Assembly: GCA_014534425.1 (NCBI GenBank)
Contig: JACVRN010000014.1
Location: forward strand, 1-64,000
DNA: 64,000 nt
Direction: 5' to 3'
Origin: Pyrinomonadaceae bacterium
GTDB lineage: Bacteria; Acidobacteriota; Blastocatellia; Pyrinomonadales; Pyrinomonadaceae
The position numbers were made by a program, and so were the translations under genes. The notes under the pieces were generated by a model that saw only the letters and a list, made by a program, of their open reading frames with translations, was not told where the DNA came from and did no database searches. How positions within the stretch are numbered: the stretch's first letter is position 1; every line of letters starts with the position of its first letter. This document shows, one piece after another, positions 18,426 through 27,539 of this stretch.

Positions 18426-19068
18426 TCTTTTCTCTCTCCTGGTTCTGGTGGGGGCCGCCAGTCCGGGGACTGTGGCCTGCGCTTTCACCGCCTCCGCATA
18501 GAGGCGAGGCGGCGATAATCTAAATTTTTTCAAATGGAGCCCCTCTTGGGATCTGTCCGCTCCGTTCGCGTGAACCCATCTTGAACAATCAGTGCTGAAA
18601 GCGGCATGGGGAAGTGCATTGCTGCCCCCATTGAAAGCGATAGATAACGCTCGCCACCAAACATCACTTAAGAGTTTCAATTTCCACGGAGAGGCCGGGA
18701 AAATCGGCTTAACAAAGCGTCAATCACTTGGGACGCAACGGAGTAGACACATCGCAACTAGGCAATATCCATTCCACTTATACAATATTCTGTAAATTAA
18801 TCATTTTATTGGTAAAACAAGCAAAATCTGGCCGTCTATATACAAGATTTCGGATTTGCCTCCAGATTCGTGGAGCAACTTTACGGCCTCTTATACAGGG
18901 GATTTGCGCCTTGCAGGCCCCGTCCAATAGGGCCAGCGCTCTTTCGGTAAAATATTGTTCGACAGTTATGTGCAGCACTCGAATGTTGAAGGCGCTTGCG
19001 ACTACCTGCTTTTTTTTAACCGCGCAATGTTGCATAATGCCTTCACACTTTTCATTGGAGACGGGGCG
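18426..19068. other. Long divergent intergenic region
   Basis: A 643-bp stretch between the Oar-like receptor (minus) and the TPR protein (plus). It holds the receptor's ribosome binding site and a GC-rich leader (18430-18780). The most AT-rich part is 18780-18850, the natural place for divergent promoters, but I could not identify a convincing -35/-10 pair on either strand. I see no tRNA-like cloverleaf and no credible ORF. Confidence 0.6.
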
Positions 19069-20139
19069 ATGAAAGAAGTGATTAAGCGGGTAGCTCTACC
19101 AGCATTGACCGGACACACAATCTCTGAACTCATTACAGGCAAGGCACTCGGAAGTGTCTACCTGCTTCTGACTGTGGCGCTGCTCTTAGGCTTCAGCGCG
19201 TCTCATGCCAGGGCGCAGGACGAGGGCAGTTACTCAATCTGGGGAGACATTAAGATTGACGATAGCCAGGCGGATACGCCCGCCCCTCTGACTCTCACCG
19301 TTATCCTTTATGACGAACGCGGCACTATTACTGGACGACAGGTAGTAACCAATCGCGGGCGCTATCGCTTTAATAATCTGCAACGAGGTCAATACGACCT
19401 TGTGGTGGAAGGCGAGATGGGTGAGGTAACAAGGACGCGCATCTCGGTCTTTGGCGCGATAGGCTCGGACTTTCGTCAGGACTTTGAGTTTCAGTGGAAG
19501 TCTAAAGTGACAGAGCCGAAGCCCATCACGGGAATCATCTCGGCGGCAGATGCGTACGAGCGCTCTTCGGCCAACAAGTCGCTTTTCCAGAAGGCGCAGA
19601 AGGCGGCAGAGAAGAAGAAGTATTCAGAGGCCGCCATGCTCCTCAGACAAATAGTTGAAAACGACAAGCAGGATTTTCAAGCCTGGTCTTTACTGGGAAC
19701 AATCTACCTGGCCGACGACAAACCTGAGGAAGCCGAGAAGGCTTACCTGACGGCCATACAAGTCAGACCGACCTTCGGCCTTGCGCTCTTAAATCTAGGC
19801 AGGCTGCGCGCGTCACAGAAAAGATTCGCTGAGGCCATTGACCCACTGACGCGCGCCGTGCAGGCGCAGCCTCAATCTGCGAGCGCGAATCTTCTTTTAG
19901 GCGAAGCCTATCTACAAATCAAAAAAGGCTCCAAGGCCATACCGTATTTGAACGAAGCTGCGAAGCTCGGATTGGTGGAGGCTCATCTGCGCCTGGCGTG
20001 GCTGTACAATGCTGCGGGGTTGAAGGATAAGGCTGCCGAGGAGTATGAAGAGTTTCTAAAGAAGAAGCCGCAGTACCCGGATAGAAAAAAGCTTGAGCAG
20101 TACATCAGCGCCAATAAGAAGGCTAAGAGTAGCTCTTAA
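19069..20139 (+). CDS. Secreted TPR protein with carboxypeptidase-like regulatory domain
   Basis: A 356-residue protein. The ATG at 19069 is preceded by GGAG about 9 nt upstream, and the earlier in-frame start at 18955 gives no sensible N-terminus. The N-terminal hydrophobic segment (about residues 26-50) ends near HARAQ and looks like a signal peptide. A transthyretin-like/CarbopepD-type beta domain follows at about 52-130 (LTVILYDERGTITGRQV, GRYRFNNLQRGQYDLVVEGE). Residues about 175-345 hold TPR repeats (AWSLLGTIYLADDKPEEAEKAYLTA, AYLQIKKGSKAIPYLNEAAKLG). It is divergent from the Oar-like receptor, whose N-terminal domain is of the same fold type, so cooperation at the cell envelope is plausible but inferred. 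Confidence 0.88.
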   Translation: MKEVIKRVALPALTGHTISELITGKALGSVYLLLTVALLLGFSASHARAQDEGSYSIWGDIKIDDSQADTPAPLTLTVILYDERGTITGRQVVTNRGRYRFNNLQRGQYDLVVEGEMGEVTRTRISVFGAIGSDFRQDFEFQWKSKVTEPKPITGIISAADAYERSSANKSLFQKAQKAAEKKKYSEAAMLLRQIVENDKQDFQAWSLLGTIYLADDKPEEAEKAYLTAIQVRPTFGLALLNLGRLRASQKRFAEAIDPLTRAVQAQPQSASANLLLGEAYLQIKKGSKAIPYLNEAAKLGLVEAHLRLAWLYNAAGLKDKAAEEYEEFLKKKPQYPDRKKLEQYISANKKAKSSS

Positions 20140-20151
20140 AGATTACTGTTG

Positions 20152-21507
20152 TCAGGCAGCCTGTTCTTCTAACATCGCCGCAAACGAAGCGAAGTCCAAA
20201 GCGCGCACAGGAAGCCCCATCTCGCGCTCCAGTTCCGCAAAGCTCATCCCATCCAGCATAATCTTCTCGTCACTCTTCACGGACGCAGACGGGATGACGA
20301 CGAACTCGCCGCGCACGGCATCGCGCGCCGCAAGGTAATCTGAGCCAGTGAGAAGCCCCGCGACGGAAACATCTCCGCCGAAGTAACGATTCTCGACCGC
20401 CACCACGTCAAGCTCTGTGCCGAAGCTTTCATTCATCTCATCGAGCAGCGATTTCAGCACGGGCGCAAAGAGTGTTCCCGTCATCACCGTCGCATTAAGG
20501 CCGGGAGCAACACGACCTCTTTGCGCTCTGCGCGTGAGCCGACGGCGCAGGGCTTTGAAATCATGCTCGAAGGCTCTGATCATTCCTATGCCGTCTTCTA
20601 TCTGCGGGTAGTCGCCGTAGTGCCTGCGCGACGGAACGCTCTGGCCCGCTCTGAGGTAAATCTCGTCGCCCAGGAAAGCGAAGGTCGTGCCGAGGCGTGA
20701 GCGCAAGTTTCTTTGAATCGGTTCAAGCTGACGAATCACTCGCTGGCAGAATTCGGGCGTGACGGGAGTCAGGCGCTCGTCCGTGTTGTAGCGCGTCAGC
20801 CCCAGAGGGACAATCGCCACGCTCTTGATAAGCGGAAAGTCCGCAGCCAAATCTTCAATCGTGCGTTCTAAAGTTGCGCCGTCGTTAATCTCAGGACAGA
20901 GCACTACCTGCGCGTGAATCTCAATTTGTGCGTCCAGCAGCCGTCGCATCTTGGCAGAGATGTCCGCGCGTTTTCTGTCAACGCCTAGTAGGTGAGCGCG
21001 CACGTCCAAATCGGTCGCATGCACGGAGACATACTGCGGCGTCAGGCGTTGCTCTATGACGCGCGTCATCTCGTCTTCCGTGATAGAGGTGAGCGTGGTG
21101 TAGTTGCCGTAAAGAAACGAGAGCCGTATGTCTTCGTCGCGCACGAAGAGAGAGGGGCGAGCGGTTTCAGGATTGCCTTTGCAGAAGCAGAAGATGCATT
21201 CGTTGGCGCACTGTCTGGGGACTATCTGCTCAAAGCCAAGGCCCAAATCTTCGCCCTCGTCGCGCTCAAGCTCAATCTCCCAGTCTTCGCCGTTTCGCTT
21301 GCGAACCTCCAGGACAAGCTCCGTCTCGCCGCCCGTCTGAAAGCGGAAATCCAGATAGTCTCGCACCACACGGCCATTGACCTTGATGATGCGGTCGCCC
21401 GCCTCCAAATCAAGCTCTGCGGCCAGGCTCTCCGGCTCGACCTCTGCTATTTCGACCCCGCGCCGCCTGATTTGCGTCACAGCCGGAGCCACTGCGAATT
21501 CATACAT
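20152..21507 (-). CDS. DUF512 protein: PDZ-like plus radical SAM domain
   Basis: A 451-residue protein of the DUF512 family. The N-terminus is a PDZ-like segment (LAAELDLEAGDRIIKVNG, about 28-45). It is followed by a cysteine cluster C100-x3-C104-x2-C107 of the radical SAM type, with an extra C109. The adjoining DIRLSFLYGNYTTLTSI is a strong family signature. The C-terminal half contains LGDEIYLRAG, YPQIEDGIGMIR and GTLFAPVLKSLLDEM, all typical. In many relatives CIFCFVDQLP follows the cluster; here it is CIFCFCKG, and the segment is shorter. The function is unknown in the family, although a link to GTPase Der and ribosome-related genes is common. It is convergent with the TPR gene. Confidence 0.9.
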   Translation of the reverse strand: MYEFAVAPAVTQIRRRGVEIAEVEPESLAAELDLEAGDRIIKVNGRVVRDYLDFRFQTGGETELVLEVRKRNGEDWEIELERDEGEDLGLGFEQIVPRQCANECIFCFCKGNPETARPSLFVRDEDIRLSFLYGNYTTLTSITEDEMTRVIEQRLTPQYVSVHATDLDVRAHLLGVDRKRADISAKMRRLLDAQIEIHAQVVLCPEINDGATLERTIEDLAADFPLIKSVAIVPLGLTRYNTDERLTPVTPEFCQRVIRQLEPIQRNLRSRLGTTFAFLGDEIYLRAGQSVPSRRHYGDYPQIEDGIGMIRAFEHDFKALRRRLTRRAQRGRVAPGLNATVMTGTLFAPVLKSLLDEMNESFGTELDVVAVENRYFGGDVSVAGLLTGSDYLAARDAVRGEFVVIPSASVKSDEKIMLDGMSFAELEREMGLPVRALDFASFAAMLEEQAA

Positions 21508-21644
21508 CTCTGATACCCACTGTCACACCCAGTCGTTTGAGCAGCCACAGGGCGAAAAGGCTGAGTATAACAGAAAGCCTCTCTATTGTTGAATTGATGG
21601 CCGCTCCCGAGCACAGAAATTAAGTCATTTGCCCTTTAATCGAA

Positions 21645-21901
21645 GTCGGTAAGGTTTAAAGTCCGGTCGCTCAGATTTAAGTTTGAGCCGCTCAAACTTA
21701 AACTTGACTCGCTTTTATTAAAGTTTAAGTGGCTCGGATTTAAGTTTGGGTCGCTTGGATTTAAGTTCAAGCGACTTGAACTTAAATCCAAGTCGCTCAG
21801 ACTTAAATGTAAGTGGCTTGGGTTTAAGTCTGAGCGGCTAAAACTTAAACCTGAGCAGCCTGACCTTAAAGTTTAATCACTAAATTTTAATCCTTACCGA
21901 C
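21645..21901. repeat. Eleven-unit 21-bp palindromic repeat array forming one giant dyad
   Basis: Eleven units of exactly 21 bp run without spacers from 21658 to 21888. The loose consensus is AARTYTRAG, a 3-bp centre YSG, then CTYRRAYTT. Unit 2 (21679-21699) and unit 6 (21763-21783) are perfect 9-bp-arm palindromes; the others are degenerate and unit 11 (21868-21888) is the weakest. The array is symmetric about 21773, the centre of unit 6. Around it 18 bp on each side pair perfectly (21754-21771 with 21775-21792). The outside is bounded by GTCGGTAAGG (21645-21654) and CCTTACCGAC (21892-21901), equidistant from the centre. TTAA-type steps recur every 21 bp, two helical turns. No function is known to me. 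Confidence 0.93.
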
Positions 21902-22258
21902 ATGCCTTTAACCTCCGCTTTCCACTGAATTCCCGAATGCTGCTGCACTTTGACCGAAGAGGTCTTCAAATTGACCCGTCCTGACAGAGCAAAATGGTAG
22001 AGAGCAGGGCATTTTGCCCATACAGGCAAGGGCACAAAGGCTCGCAAGTTTCCGGGGAAAGCCGCGCCTGGATTTTCTAAATCGCTTAGCGGTAAAGGAT
22101 TACTCAGCGCCTCAGGCTCAAAGCGCGCCTTTCGGGCACGCTCACCTCTTCTATCTTCCAGCATGAGGCACGGGGCTTGCCATTCTAAGGAGCGTGCGCG
22201 GGGCATTGTTCAGCCCAAGCGCGCGCCAGGAAGAGTGAGGTCGAACGAAGAGAGACAG
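21902..22258. other. Intergenic region between the repeat array and a receiver-protein gene
   Basis: A stretch without a confident gene. A minus-strand reading frame of 108 codons (22206 to 21880) ends inside repeat unit 11. It lacks recognisable motifs and a ribosome binding site, so I do not call it. The stretch must contain the promoter and leader of the receiver gene at 22259; I could not pick a promoter. A short hairpin-like GCATTTTGCCC / GGGCA element is seen near 22010. Confidence 0.5.
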
Positions 22259-22711
22259 ATGATCACGCCTAACGAAAATTCCCGCTCGAACAGCCAGCCT
22301 ATCTCGCCGCAGACGCCTGCCGTAACACAGCCGCGCTCCACGCGCGGTACGATCTTACTCGTCGAAGATGACCGCTCCATTCGTCGCTACCTGGAAGTCA
22401 TCCTGCAAAGAGCCGGTTACACCGTCATCTCTGCCGGAGACGGACTTGAGGCGATGAAGGCGGCGCTTTCAAATATGCCCGACGCGGTGGTAACGGACGC
22501 AATCATGCCGCACTTGAACGGCTATGAGTTGTGCCGCTTCCTACGGCGGCATCCGAAGATGTCGCAACTGCCGGTCATACTTTTAAGCGGAATTGAGCGC
22601 GCAGACTCTTCGCAGGAGGAATCAGACCGCGCCGACGTTTATCTTTCAAAACCTGTCAGGCCAGAGGAACTGACAGGCTCGATTGCACGCCTGCTGCTGA
22701 AAGCGGCTTGA
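22259..22711 (+). CDS. Stand-alone response regulator receiver protein
   Basis: A 150-residue single-domain response regulator. A Ser/Pro/Gln-rich N-terminal tail of about 28 residues precedes the receiver. Acidic pocket residues are D37 and D38, the phosphoacceptor is D80 in VVTDAIMPHLNG, the conserved Ser is S110 and Lys is K131 in YLSKP. No output domain is present, so it acts by protein contact, CheY- or DivK-like. I chose the ATG at 22259, with a purine-rich AGAGAGA 4-10 nt upstream, over an in-frame start at 22163 that adds an Arg-rich, non-family extension. It is monocistronic and followed by a strong terminator. Confidence 0.9.
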   Translation: MITPNENSRSNSQPISPQTPAVTQPRSTRGTILLVEDDRSIRRYLEVILQRAGYTVISAGDGLEAMKAALSNMPDAVVTDAIMPHLNGYELCRFLRRHPKMSQLPVILLSGIERADSSQEESDRADVYLSKPVRPEELTGSIARLLLKAA

Positions 22712-22758
22712 GGGCCTTATAAATTTGAGTTCGCTCTACTTCCCGGAGTGAAAAAGAG

Positions 22759-22800
22759 AAGAGGCTGCTTCCTTTGAGGACAAGAAGCAGCCTCTTTTTT
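22759..22800. terminator. Bidirectional rho-independent terminator
   Basis: AAGAGGCTGCTTC (22759-22771) pairs with GAAGCAGCCTCTT (22784-22796). The plus-strand side ends in six T (22795-22800), and an A-run (22751-22755) gives a T-run on the minus strand. It sits between the convergent receiver gene and alanine dehydrogenase gene and can serve both. Confidence 0.9.
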
Positions 22801-22818
22801 GTCTACGATTTTGAAGCT

Positions 22819-23973
22819 TTATTTGCTTGGCGTCGCCGCAGAAGTTGAACTCCTGCTCGCCCCTGTTATCTGGTCAATCGGCGTGTACTCCAACCCTTGA
22901 TCTTTCGCCACGGCTTCGTAGGTGCAATGTCCCGCGTAAGTGTTGACGCCCTCTTTCAGATGCGAGTCGCTTTCGATTGCGGCAAGGAAACCAAGGTTCG
23001 CCAGCTTCAAAGCATAAGGAAGCGTCGCGTTCGTCAGGGCAAACGTGGAAGTGCGCGGGACTGCGCCGGGCATGTTGGCTACGCAGTAGTGCAGCACGCC
23101 TTCAACATAATATGTCGGCTCCGAGTGCGTAGTCGCATGCGTGGTCTCAAAGCAGCCGCCCTGGTCAACCGCCACATCAACTATCACGGAACCGTTCGGC
23201 ACGTCCTTGAGCATGCTGCGCGTGACAAGCTTAGGCGCAGCCGCGCCGGGCACCAGCACTGCTCCGATGATAAGGTCGGCCTGCGAGATGGCGTCCTGAA
23301 TCATGTAAGTAGAGGATGCGAGCGTGGAAATCTTTGACAGGAAGATGTCGTCCAGTTCGCGCAGGCGGTCAAGATTGCGGTCAATGATGGTGACGTGCGC
23401 GCCCATGCCCACAGCAATCTTGGCAGAGTTGATGCCTACGACGCCGCCGCCTATGATGACAACGCGCGCGGCGGGCACGCCCGGCACTCCGCCCAGAAGT
23501 ATGCCGCGCCCACCCGACATCTTCTCTAAGTAATGAGAGCCGACCTGTACGGCCATGCGGCCCGCCACTTCGGACATCGGAGTCAGTAGGGGAAGCTGGC
23601 CGCGATTGTCCGTAATCGTCTCGTAGGCTATGCCCGTCACTTTGCGCTCAAGGAGTTGCTTGGTCAGTTCGAAATCCGGCGCGAGATGAAGATAGGTGAA
23701 GAGCATTTGTCCCTCGCGCATGCGCGGATATTCGGGCGCAACAGGCTCTTTGACTTTCACAATCATCTCGCCCATCCCCCAAACTTCGTCAGCCGTTTCA
23801 AGAATCTGCGCGCCCGCTCGCTCGTACAACTCGTCGCTGAAGCCGGAGCCTTCGCCAGCGTTGTGCTCGACCACGACCTTGTGCCCGGCCTCCGACAGCG
23901 CACGCACGCCCGCAGGCGTCAGGCCGACGCGATACTCGTTATTCTTTATCTCCTTAGGCAGTCCGACAATCAC
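22819..23973 (-). CDS. ald: Alanine dehydrogenase
   Basis: A 384-residue NAD-dependent L-alanine dehydrogenase that interconverts alanine with pyruvate and ammonia in the cytoplasm. The protein starts with the family N-terminus [20 protein letters not shown]. Catalytic K75 (in VKVKEP) and H96 (in YLHLAPD) are at canonical positions. The nucleotide-binding glycine loop is [10 protein letters not shown] (about 170-179), and [12 protein letters not shown] near residue 270 contains the conserved Asp. The length is about 10 residues beyond the usual 371-374 because of a Ser/Thr-rich tail. An aldehyde dehydrogenase gene precedes it, separated by a terminator hairpin, so it is probably independently transcribed. 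Confidence 0.97.
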   Translation of the reverse strand: MIVGLPKEIKNNEYRVGLTPAGVRALSEAGHKVVVEHNAGEGSGFSDELYERAGAQILETADEVWGMGEMIVKVKEPVAPEYPRMREGQMLFTYLHLAPDFELTKQLLERKVTGIAYETITDNRGQLPLLTPMSEVAGRMAVQVGSHYLEKMSGGRGILLGGVPGVPAARVVIIGGGVVGINSAKIAVGMGAHVTIIDRNLDRLRELDDIFLSKISTLASSTYMIQDAISQADLIIGAVLVPGAAAPKLVTRSMLKDVPNGSVIVDVAVDQGGCFETTHATTHSEPTYYVEGVLHYCVANMPGAVPRTSTFALTNATLPYALKLANLGFLAAIESDSHLKEGVNTYAGHCTYEAVAKDQGLEYTPIDQITGASRSSTSAATPSK

Positions 23974-24014
23974 AGTTCACCCGTCTCCAATCCTGAGATT
24001 TCAACATCCATCAT

Positions 24015-24062
24015 CCTAAAAAATCTTGGAGGCTAGAGGTCAGCTTGAGACCTCTAGCCTCC
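24015..24062 (-). terminator. Hairpin terminator after the aldehyde dehydrogenase gene
   Basis: A perfect 14-bp stem: GGAGGCTAGAGGTC (24028-24041) with GACCTCTAGCCTCC (24049-24062) around a 7-nt loop. On the minus strand the stem is followed, after AAGA, by a run of six T. It separates the aldehyde dehydrogenase stop (24083) from the alanine dehydrogenase start (23973). Confidence 0.85.
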
Positions 24063-24082
24063 GAAACCAGTAACATCTTCTA

Positions 24083-25663
24083 TCACTGCGGCTCGATTGC
24101 GTCAATCTGCGCTCGTTGCAGCTTGCCGCTATAGTCAACGTAGATTGATTTCCATTCGGAGAAGATGTCCAGAACTTGCGTGCCCGCTTCGCGGTGGCCG
24201 TTGCCTGTGGCCTTCGTGCCGCCGAAGGGAAGATGCACCTCTGCTCCTATGGTCGAAGCGTTGACGTAGAAGATGCCCGTGTACATTTCGTTCATGGCGT
24301 GGAACGCGCGGTTGACATCTGACGTGTAGATGGCCGCAGACAATCCGTAGCGTACATTGTTGGCAATCTCAATCGCGCCCTCAAGCGAGGCGGTAGGAAT
24401 CACAGCCGTCACGGGGCCGAATATCTCTTCCTGCGCGATTCTCATATCGGGCGCAACATCCGTGAAGACGGTCGGCTCTATGAAATAGCCATTCGCGTGC
24501 TCGCCGCCGGTCAGACGCTTTCCGCCGCAGGCTAGCCGCGCGCCGTCTTCGCGCTCGCCGATTTCTATGTAGCCCATAATCTTGTGCACGGCGTCGGCGT
24601 TAATCACAGGCCCCATGTCAACGTTCGGGTTCGCGCCGTCTCCAACGCGGAGACTCGCTGCCTGCTCGACCAGCTTCTTCGTGAACTGCTTGTAGACTTT
24701 TTTATGAACGACCAGCCGGGACGATGCCGTGCAGCGCTGGCCTGATGTTCCGAACGCGCCCCAGATTGCGCCTTCGACCGCAAGGTCTATGTCGGCGTCG
24801 TCCATCACTATGATGACGTTCTTGCCGCCCATCTCAAGAGAGCAGATGGCGTTGCGGTCAGCGCAAGCGGAAGCGACAATCCTTCCGGTCTCCGTAGAGC
24901 CTGTAAACGAGATAAGACGAAGCGCCGGATGATTCGTAATCGCAGCGCCAGCCGTCTCGCCAAAGCCCGTGACCAGATTAACCACTCCCGGAGGCACGCC
25001 CGCCTCTTCGCATGCCTTAACCAGATTATAGGTGGAGAGCGGCGTGTCTTCGGCAGGCTTGATGACGACCGTGTTGCCGCACACTAGCGCGGGGATGAGC
25101 TTCCAGGACGGAATCGCCATAGGAAAATTCCAGGGCGTAATCAGACCGCAGGAGCCTACGGGCTGGCGCACGCACATGGCGAACTTGTCGGGCATCTCGG
25201 CAGGCGTGGTGAAGCCGTGAAGACGACGCCCCTCGCCCGCAGTGTAATAGGTGCAGTCGATTGCTTCCTGAACGTCGCCGCCCGTCTCCTTTAAGACCTT
25301 CCCCATCTCGCGCGTCATGTCCTGCGCGAATCGCTCTTTGTTGCGTATGAGAATTTCGCCCAGGCGAAAGAGAATCTCTGCGCGGCGCGGAGCGGGCATA
25401 CGCCGCCACCCGTTGAAAGCTTCGCGCGCAGCATCCACCGCGCGATTAACGTCCTCTTCCGAAGAGACTGGAAAGCGGCCCACACAGTCGCGCGTATCCG
25501 CCGGATTAAGATTCTCGAACGTCTCGCCCGAAGCAGCCTTAACCCACGAGCCGCCTATGTAGTTGTAATAAGTTTTCGCGGAAGTCCGCGCCGGAGAAGA
25601 AGAGGAGGAGCGACCCTGCTGCTTCTTGCCATTCTTGCTAAGAGCTTTTTTCGCCTGTGCCAT
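24083..25663 (-). CDS. NAD(P)-dependent aldehyde dehydrogenase, semialdehyde-type
   Basis: A 526-residue member of the aldehyde dehydrogenase superfamily that oxidises an aldehyde to a carboxylate. Visible landmarks are the Asn of TPWNFP (N179), the cofactor loop FTGSTETG (253-260), the general base E277 in LEMGGKN and the catalytic C311 in SGQRCTAS. A Lys/Ser-rich N-terminal extension of about 30 residues precedes YIGGSWV. The SGQRCTAS and EMGGKN forms are common in semialdehyde dehydrogenases acting on ketoglutarate or aminoadipate semialdehyde, but the substrate cannot be fixed from sequence. It is followed by alanine dehydrogenase in the same orientation after a terminator and preceded by HtrA. 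Confidence 0.93.
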   Translation of the reverse strand: MAQAKKALSKNGKKQQGRSSSSSPARTSAKTYYNYIGGSWVKAASGETFENLNPADTRDCVGRFPVSSEEDVNRAVDAAREAFNGWRRMPAPRRAEILFRLGEILIRNKERFAQDMTREMGKVLKETGGDVQEAIDCTYYTAGEGRRLHGFTTPAEMPDKFAMCVRQPVGSCGLITPWNFPMAIPSWKLIPALVCGNTVVIKPAEDTPLSTYNLVKACEEAGVPPGVVNLVTGFGETAGAAITNHPALRLISFTGSTETGRIVASACADRNAICSLEMGGKNVIIVMDDADIDLAVEGAIWGAFGTSGQRCTASSRLVVHKKVYKQFTKKLVEQAASLRVGDGANPNVDMGPVINADAVHKIMGYIEIGEREDGARLACGGKRLTGGEHANGYFIEPTVFTDVAPDMRIAQEEIFGPVTAVIPTASLEGAIEIANNVRYGLSAAIYTSDVNRAFHAMNEMYTGIFYVNASTIGAEVHLPFGGTKATGNGHREAGTQVLDIFSEWKSIYVDYSGKLQRAQIDAIEPQ

Positions 25664-25674
25664 AAAAAAGGTGT

Positions 25675-25722
25675 CAGCAGTCAGCCATCAGCTTTTTGTC
25701 TTTAGCCGATTGCTGACTGCTG
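25675..25722. repeat. Dispersed hairpin, CAGTCAGC family, copy 1
   Basis: CAGCAGTCAGC (25675-25685) pairs with GCTGACTGCTG (25712-25722). It lies between the HtrA stop and the aldehyde dehydrogenase start. On the minus strand it is followed within 5 nt by TTTTTT, so it may terminate. Related copies are at 29115-29221 and 52731-52812. Confidence 0.8.
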
Positions 25723-25726
25723 ATTG

Positions 25727-27325
25727 CTATTGATAAGTAAACTGGACTACGAATTGAACCACGCGATCCAGGTTGCGGTTGTAGCGCGCGACGTTCATGA
25801 CGATGGCGTCGCCGGGTTTGAGTCCGGCCACAACGCGCTGGAATTCTGCGAGCGTGGTGACGGGCGTGCGATTGATTTTCAGTATCACATCGCCCTGCAA
25901 GAGCGCGGGCGTGCCCGTGCCGGGCGAGCGAACGTCCGCGATTACACCGTTCGGGTCAATGTCCTTGATAAGCAGACCGCGCACGCCTGTCAGATTAAGT
26001 TCGGCAGTGGTCTCAGGCTTCAACTCCTGCAATGTAACGCCGAGCTTCAGGCCAGTGCTGCCCGTTGGCGCGGCCTCTTTGCCCTTTGAAGGTCTGGACA
26101 CATCGTCCTCAGGGTCGGGAGTCGGCGCTAAAGCGCGCGGTCGCTCGCCTATGGTGACGCTGACGGTGCGACGCTCAAGCTGCTTGGCTCCAGTGTCTCT
26201 GAGGAGCGTAATCGAAACCGTCTGCCCTACAGGCGCGGACGCAACCTTGTTGATTAAGTCCTGATGATTTGTGACCTGCTGGCCGTTGAACTCTATGATG
26301 ATGTCGTTGGCCTGAATGCCTGCTTTGGCCGCAGGGCCTTGCGCGTCGCGCACGTCCGTCACAATCACGCCCTTCGCTTCCGGCAGACCGTAAACGCGCG
26401 CAAACTCTGCCAGCACGGACTCCAGATTTATTCCCAGATACCCGCGACTCACCTTGCCCTTGGAGATAATCTGCTTGTAGACGAAGTTCGCTTCGTTTGA
26501 CGGCAGCGCAAAGCCAATGCCGTTGTAGTCTCCGGTCGAAGTCGCAATCTGCGAGTTGATGCCTATGACTTCGCCGCGCATGTTGACGAGCGGGCCGCCG
26601 GAGTTTCCGCGATTGATGGCCGCGTCCGTCTGTATGAACTGCTGGAAGTTGGCCTGCGGGTAGGGCTGGCGCTCCTTCTTGGAGATGATGCCCGCCGTCA
26701 CGGTCTGCTCAAGGCCGAAGGGCGAGCCGATGGCAAGCACCCAGTCGCCAACTTCGACCGTGTTGGAATCACCCAGCTTGATAGCGGGCAAATCTTTTCC
26801 AGGCTCTACCTTCAGCACCGCGAGGTCTGTCTCTTCGTCAACGCCTACGACCGTGCCTATGTACTGCTCGCCGGATTGCAGTCGGACGCTGATTTTCGTT
26901 GCGCCCTGAACGACGTGCTGGTTGGTCAGGATGTAGCCCTTGGGGTCTACTATGAAGCCAGAGCCTACGCCGCGCGTCGGGCGGCGCTGCCGACGGAGCA
27001 TGTCCAGGAGCGACCTGTCCATAGACTGACTGTCTTTTTCGTCCTCGTCGTTCTCGGCCACCTCAGGCGCAGCCGTCTTGGTATCGATGTTGACGACGGC
27101 AGGCTCAACGCGCTTGGCTATCTCTGCGAAGGAAGCGCTGAGAGCCTCGGGCGCGCGAGCAATCTGCGCCTCGTTCTGCGCTATGGCCGAGCGGCCAGAA
27201 AGGATTGCGCCGATGCCTATGCCAGCCAGCACGCAGGCCACGGCCAGCGCCACAATCCAGACACGAAGCCTACGCAGCATCATCTTTTCGGCCACGCTCA
27301 TTTGATCTTTGGAAACGTCTTGCAT
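25727..27325 (-). CDS. HtrA/DegP-family serine protease with two PDZ domains
   Basis: A 532-residue envelope serine protease. A transmembrane anchor or uncleaved signal lies at about residues 22-44. A charged linker follows (about 85-116, ending RRQRRP). The trypsin-like domain has the triad H137 (TNQHVV), D167 (ETDLAVLK) and S242 (GNSGGP). Two PDZ domains follow: one around 295-385 (GYLGINLESV, NDIIIEFNGQQV) and one around 430-525 (LKLGVTLQEL, GDVILKINRTPV). A Pro/Lys-rich linker separates them. The expected role is periplasmic protein quality control. In-frame ATGs at residues 9 and 15 are possible alternative starts. Confidence 0.96.
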   Translation of the reverse strand: MQDVSKDQMSVAEKMMLRRLRVWIVALAVACVLAGIGIGAILSGRSAIAQNEAQIARAPEALSASFAEIAKRVEPAVVNIDTKTAAPEVAENDEDEKDSQSMDRSLLDMLRRQRRPTRGVGSGFIVDPKGYILTNQHVVQGATKISVRLQSGEQYIGTVVGVDEETDLAVLKVEPGKDLPAIKLGDSNTVEVGDWVLAIGSPFGLEQTVTAGIISKKERQPYPQANFQQFIQTDAAINRGNSGGPLVNMRGEVIGINSQIATSTGDYNGIGFALPSNEANFVYKQIISKGKVSRGYLGINLESVLAEFARVYGLPEAKGVIVTDVRDAQGPAAKAGIQANDIIIEFNGQQVTNHQDLINKVASAPVGQTVSITLLRDTGAKQLERRTVSVTIGERPRALAPTPDPEDDVSRPSKGKEAAPTGSTGLKLGVTLQELKPETTAELNLTGVRGLLIKDIDPNGVIADVRSPGTGTPALLQGDVILKINRTPVTTLAEFQRVVAGLKPGDAIVMNVARYNRNLDRVVQFVVQFTYQ

Positions 27326-27539
27326 AAAACCCTGCTACCTCAAAAAGAAGGAAGACCCCAGACCAGCAGCGCCTCCCCCTTACAGGGAGAGACGCCAGTT
27401 ACCCGTGCGCCCAAACCTTATCCTGAGCCGTTCGCACGAGAAGAGAAGGAATCAAGTATAACGAAATAGACGGGCGAGCGTAAAGAAGCGCCGCAAGGGA
27501 AGCGGCTGAATTAAGGTCTAAAGTTTAACCACCTCGGCC

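Noticed and set aside
18690-18960. Possible RNA gene upstream of the TPR protein
   Set aside because: No cloverleaf or strong stem could be drawn; the region is just AT-rich leader and promoter DNA.
21658-21888. CRISPR array interpretation of the 21-bp repeats
   Set aside because: Units are contiguous with no spacers, vary in sequence, and there are no cas genes in the window.
21880-22206. Minus-strand 108-codon frame beside the repeat array
   Set aside because: It has no ribosome binding site or recognisable motif and ends in a degenerate repeat unit. It overlaps the likely promoter of the receiver gene.
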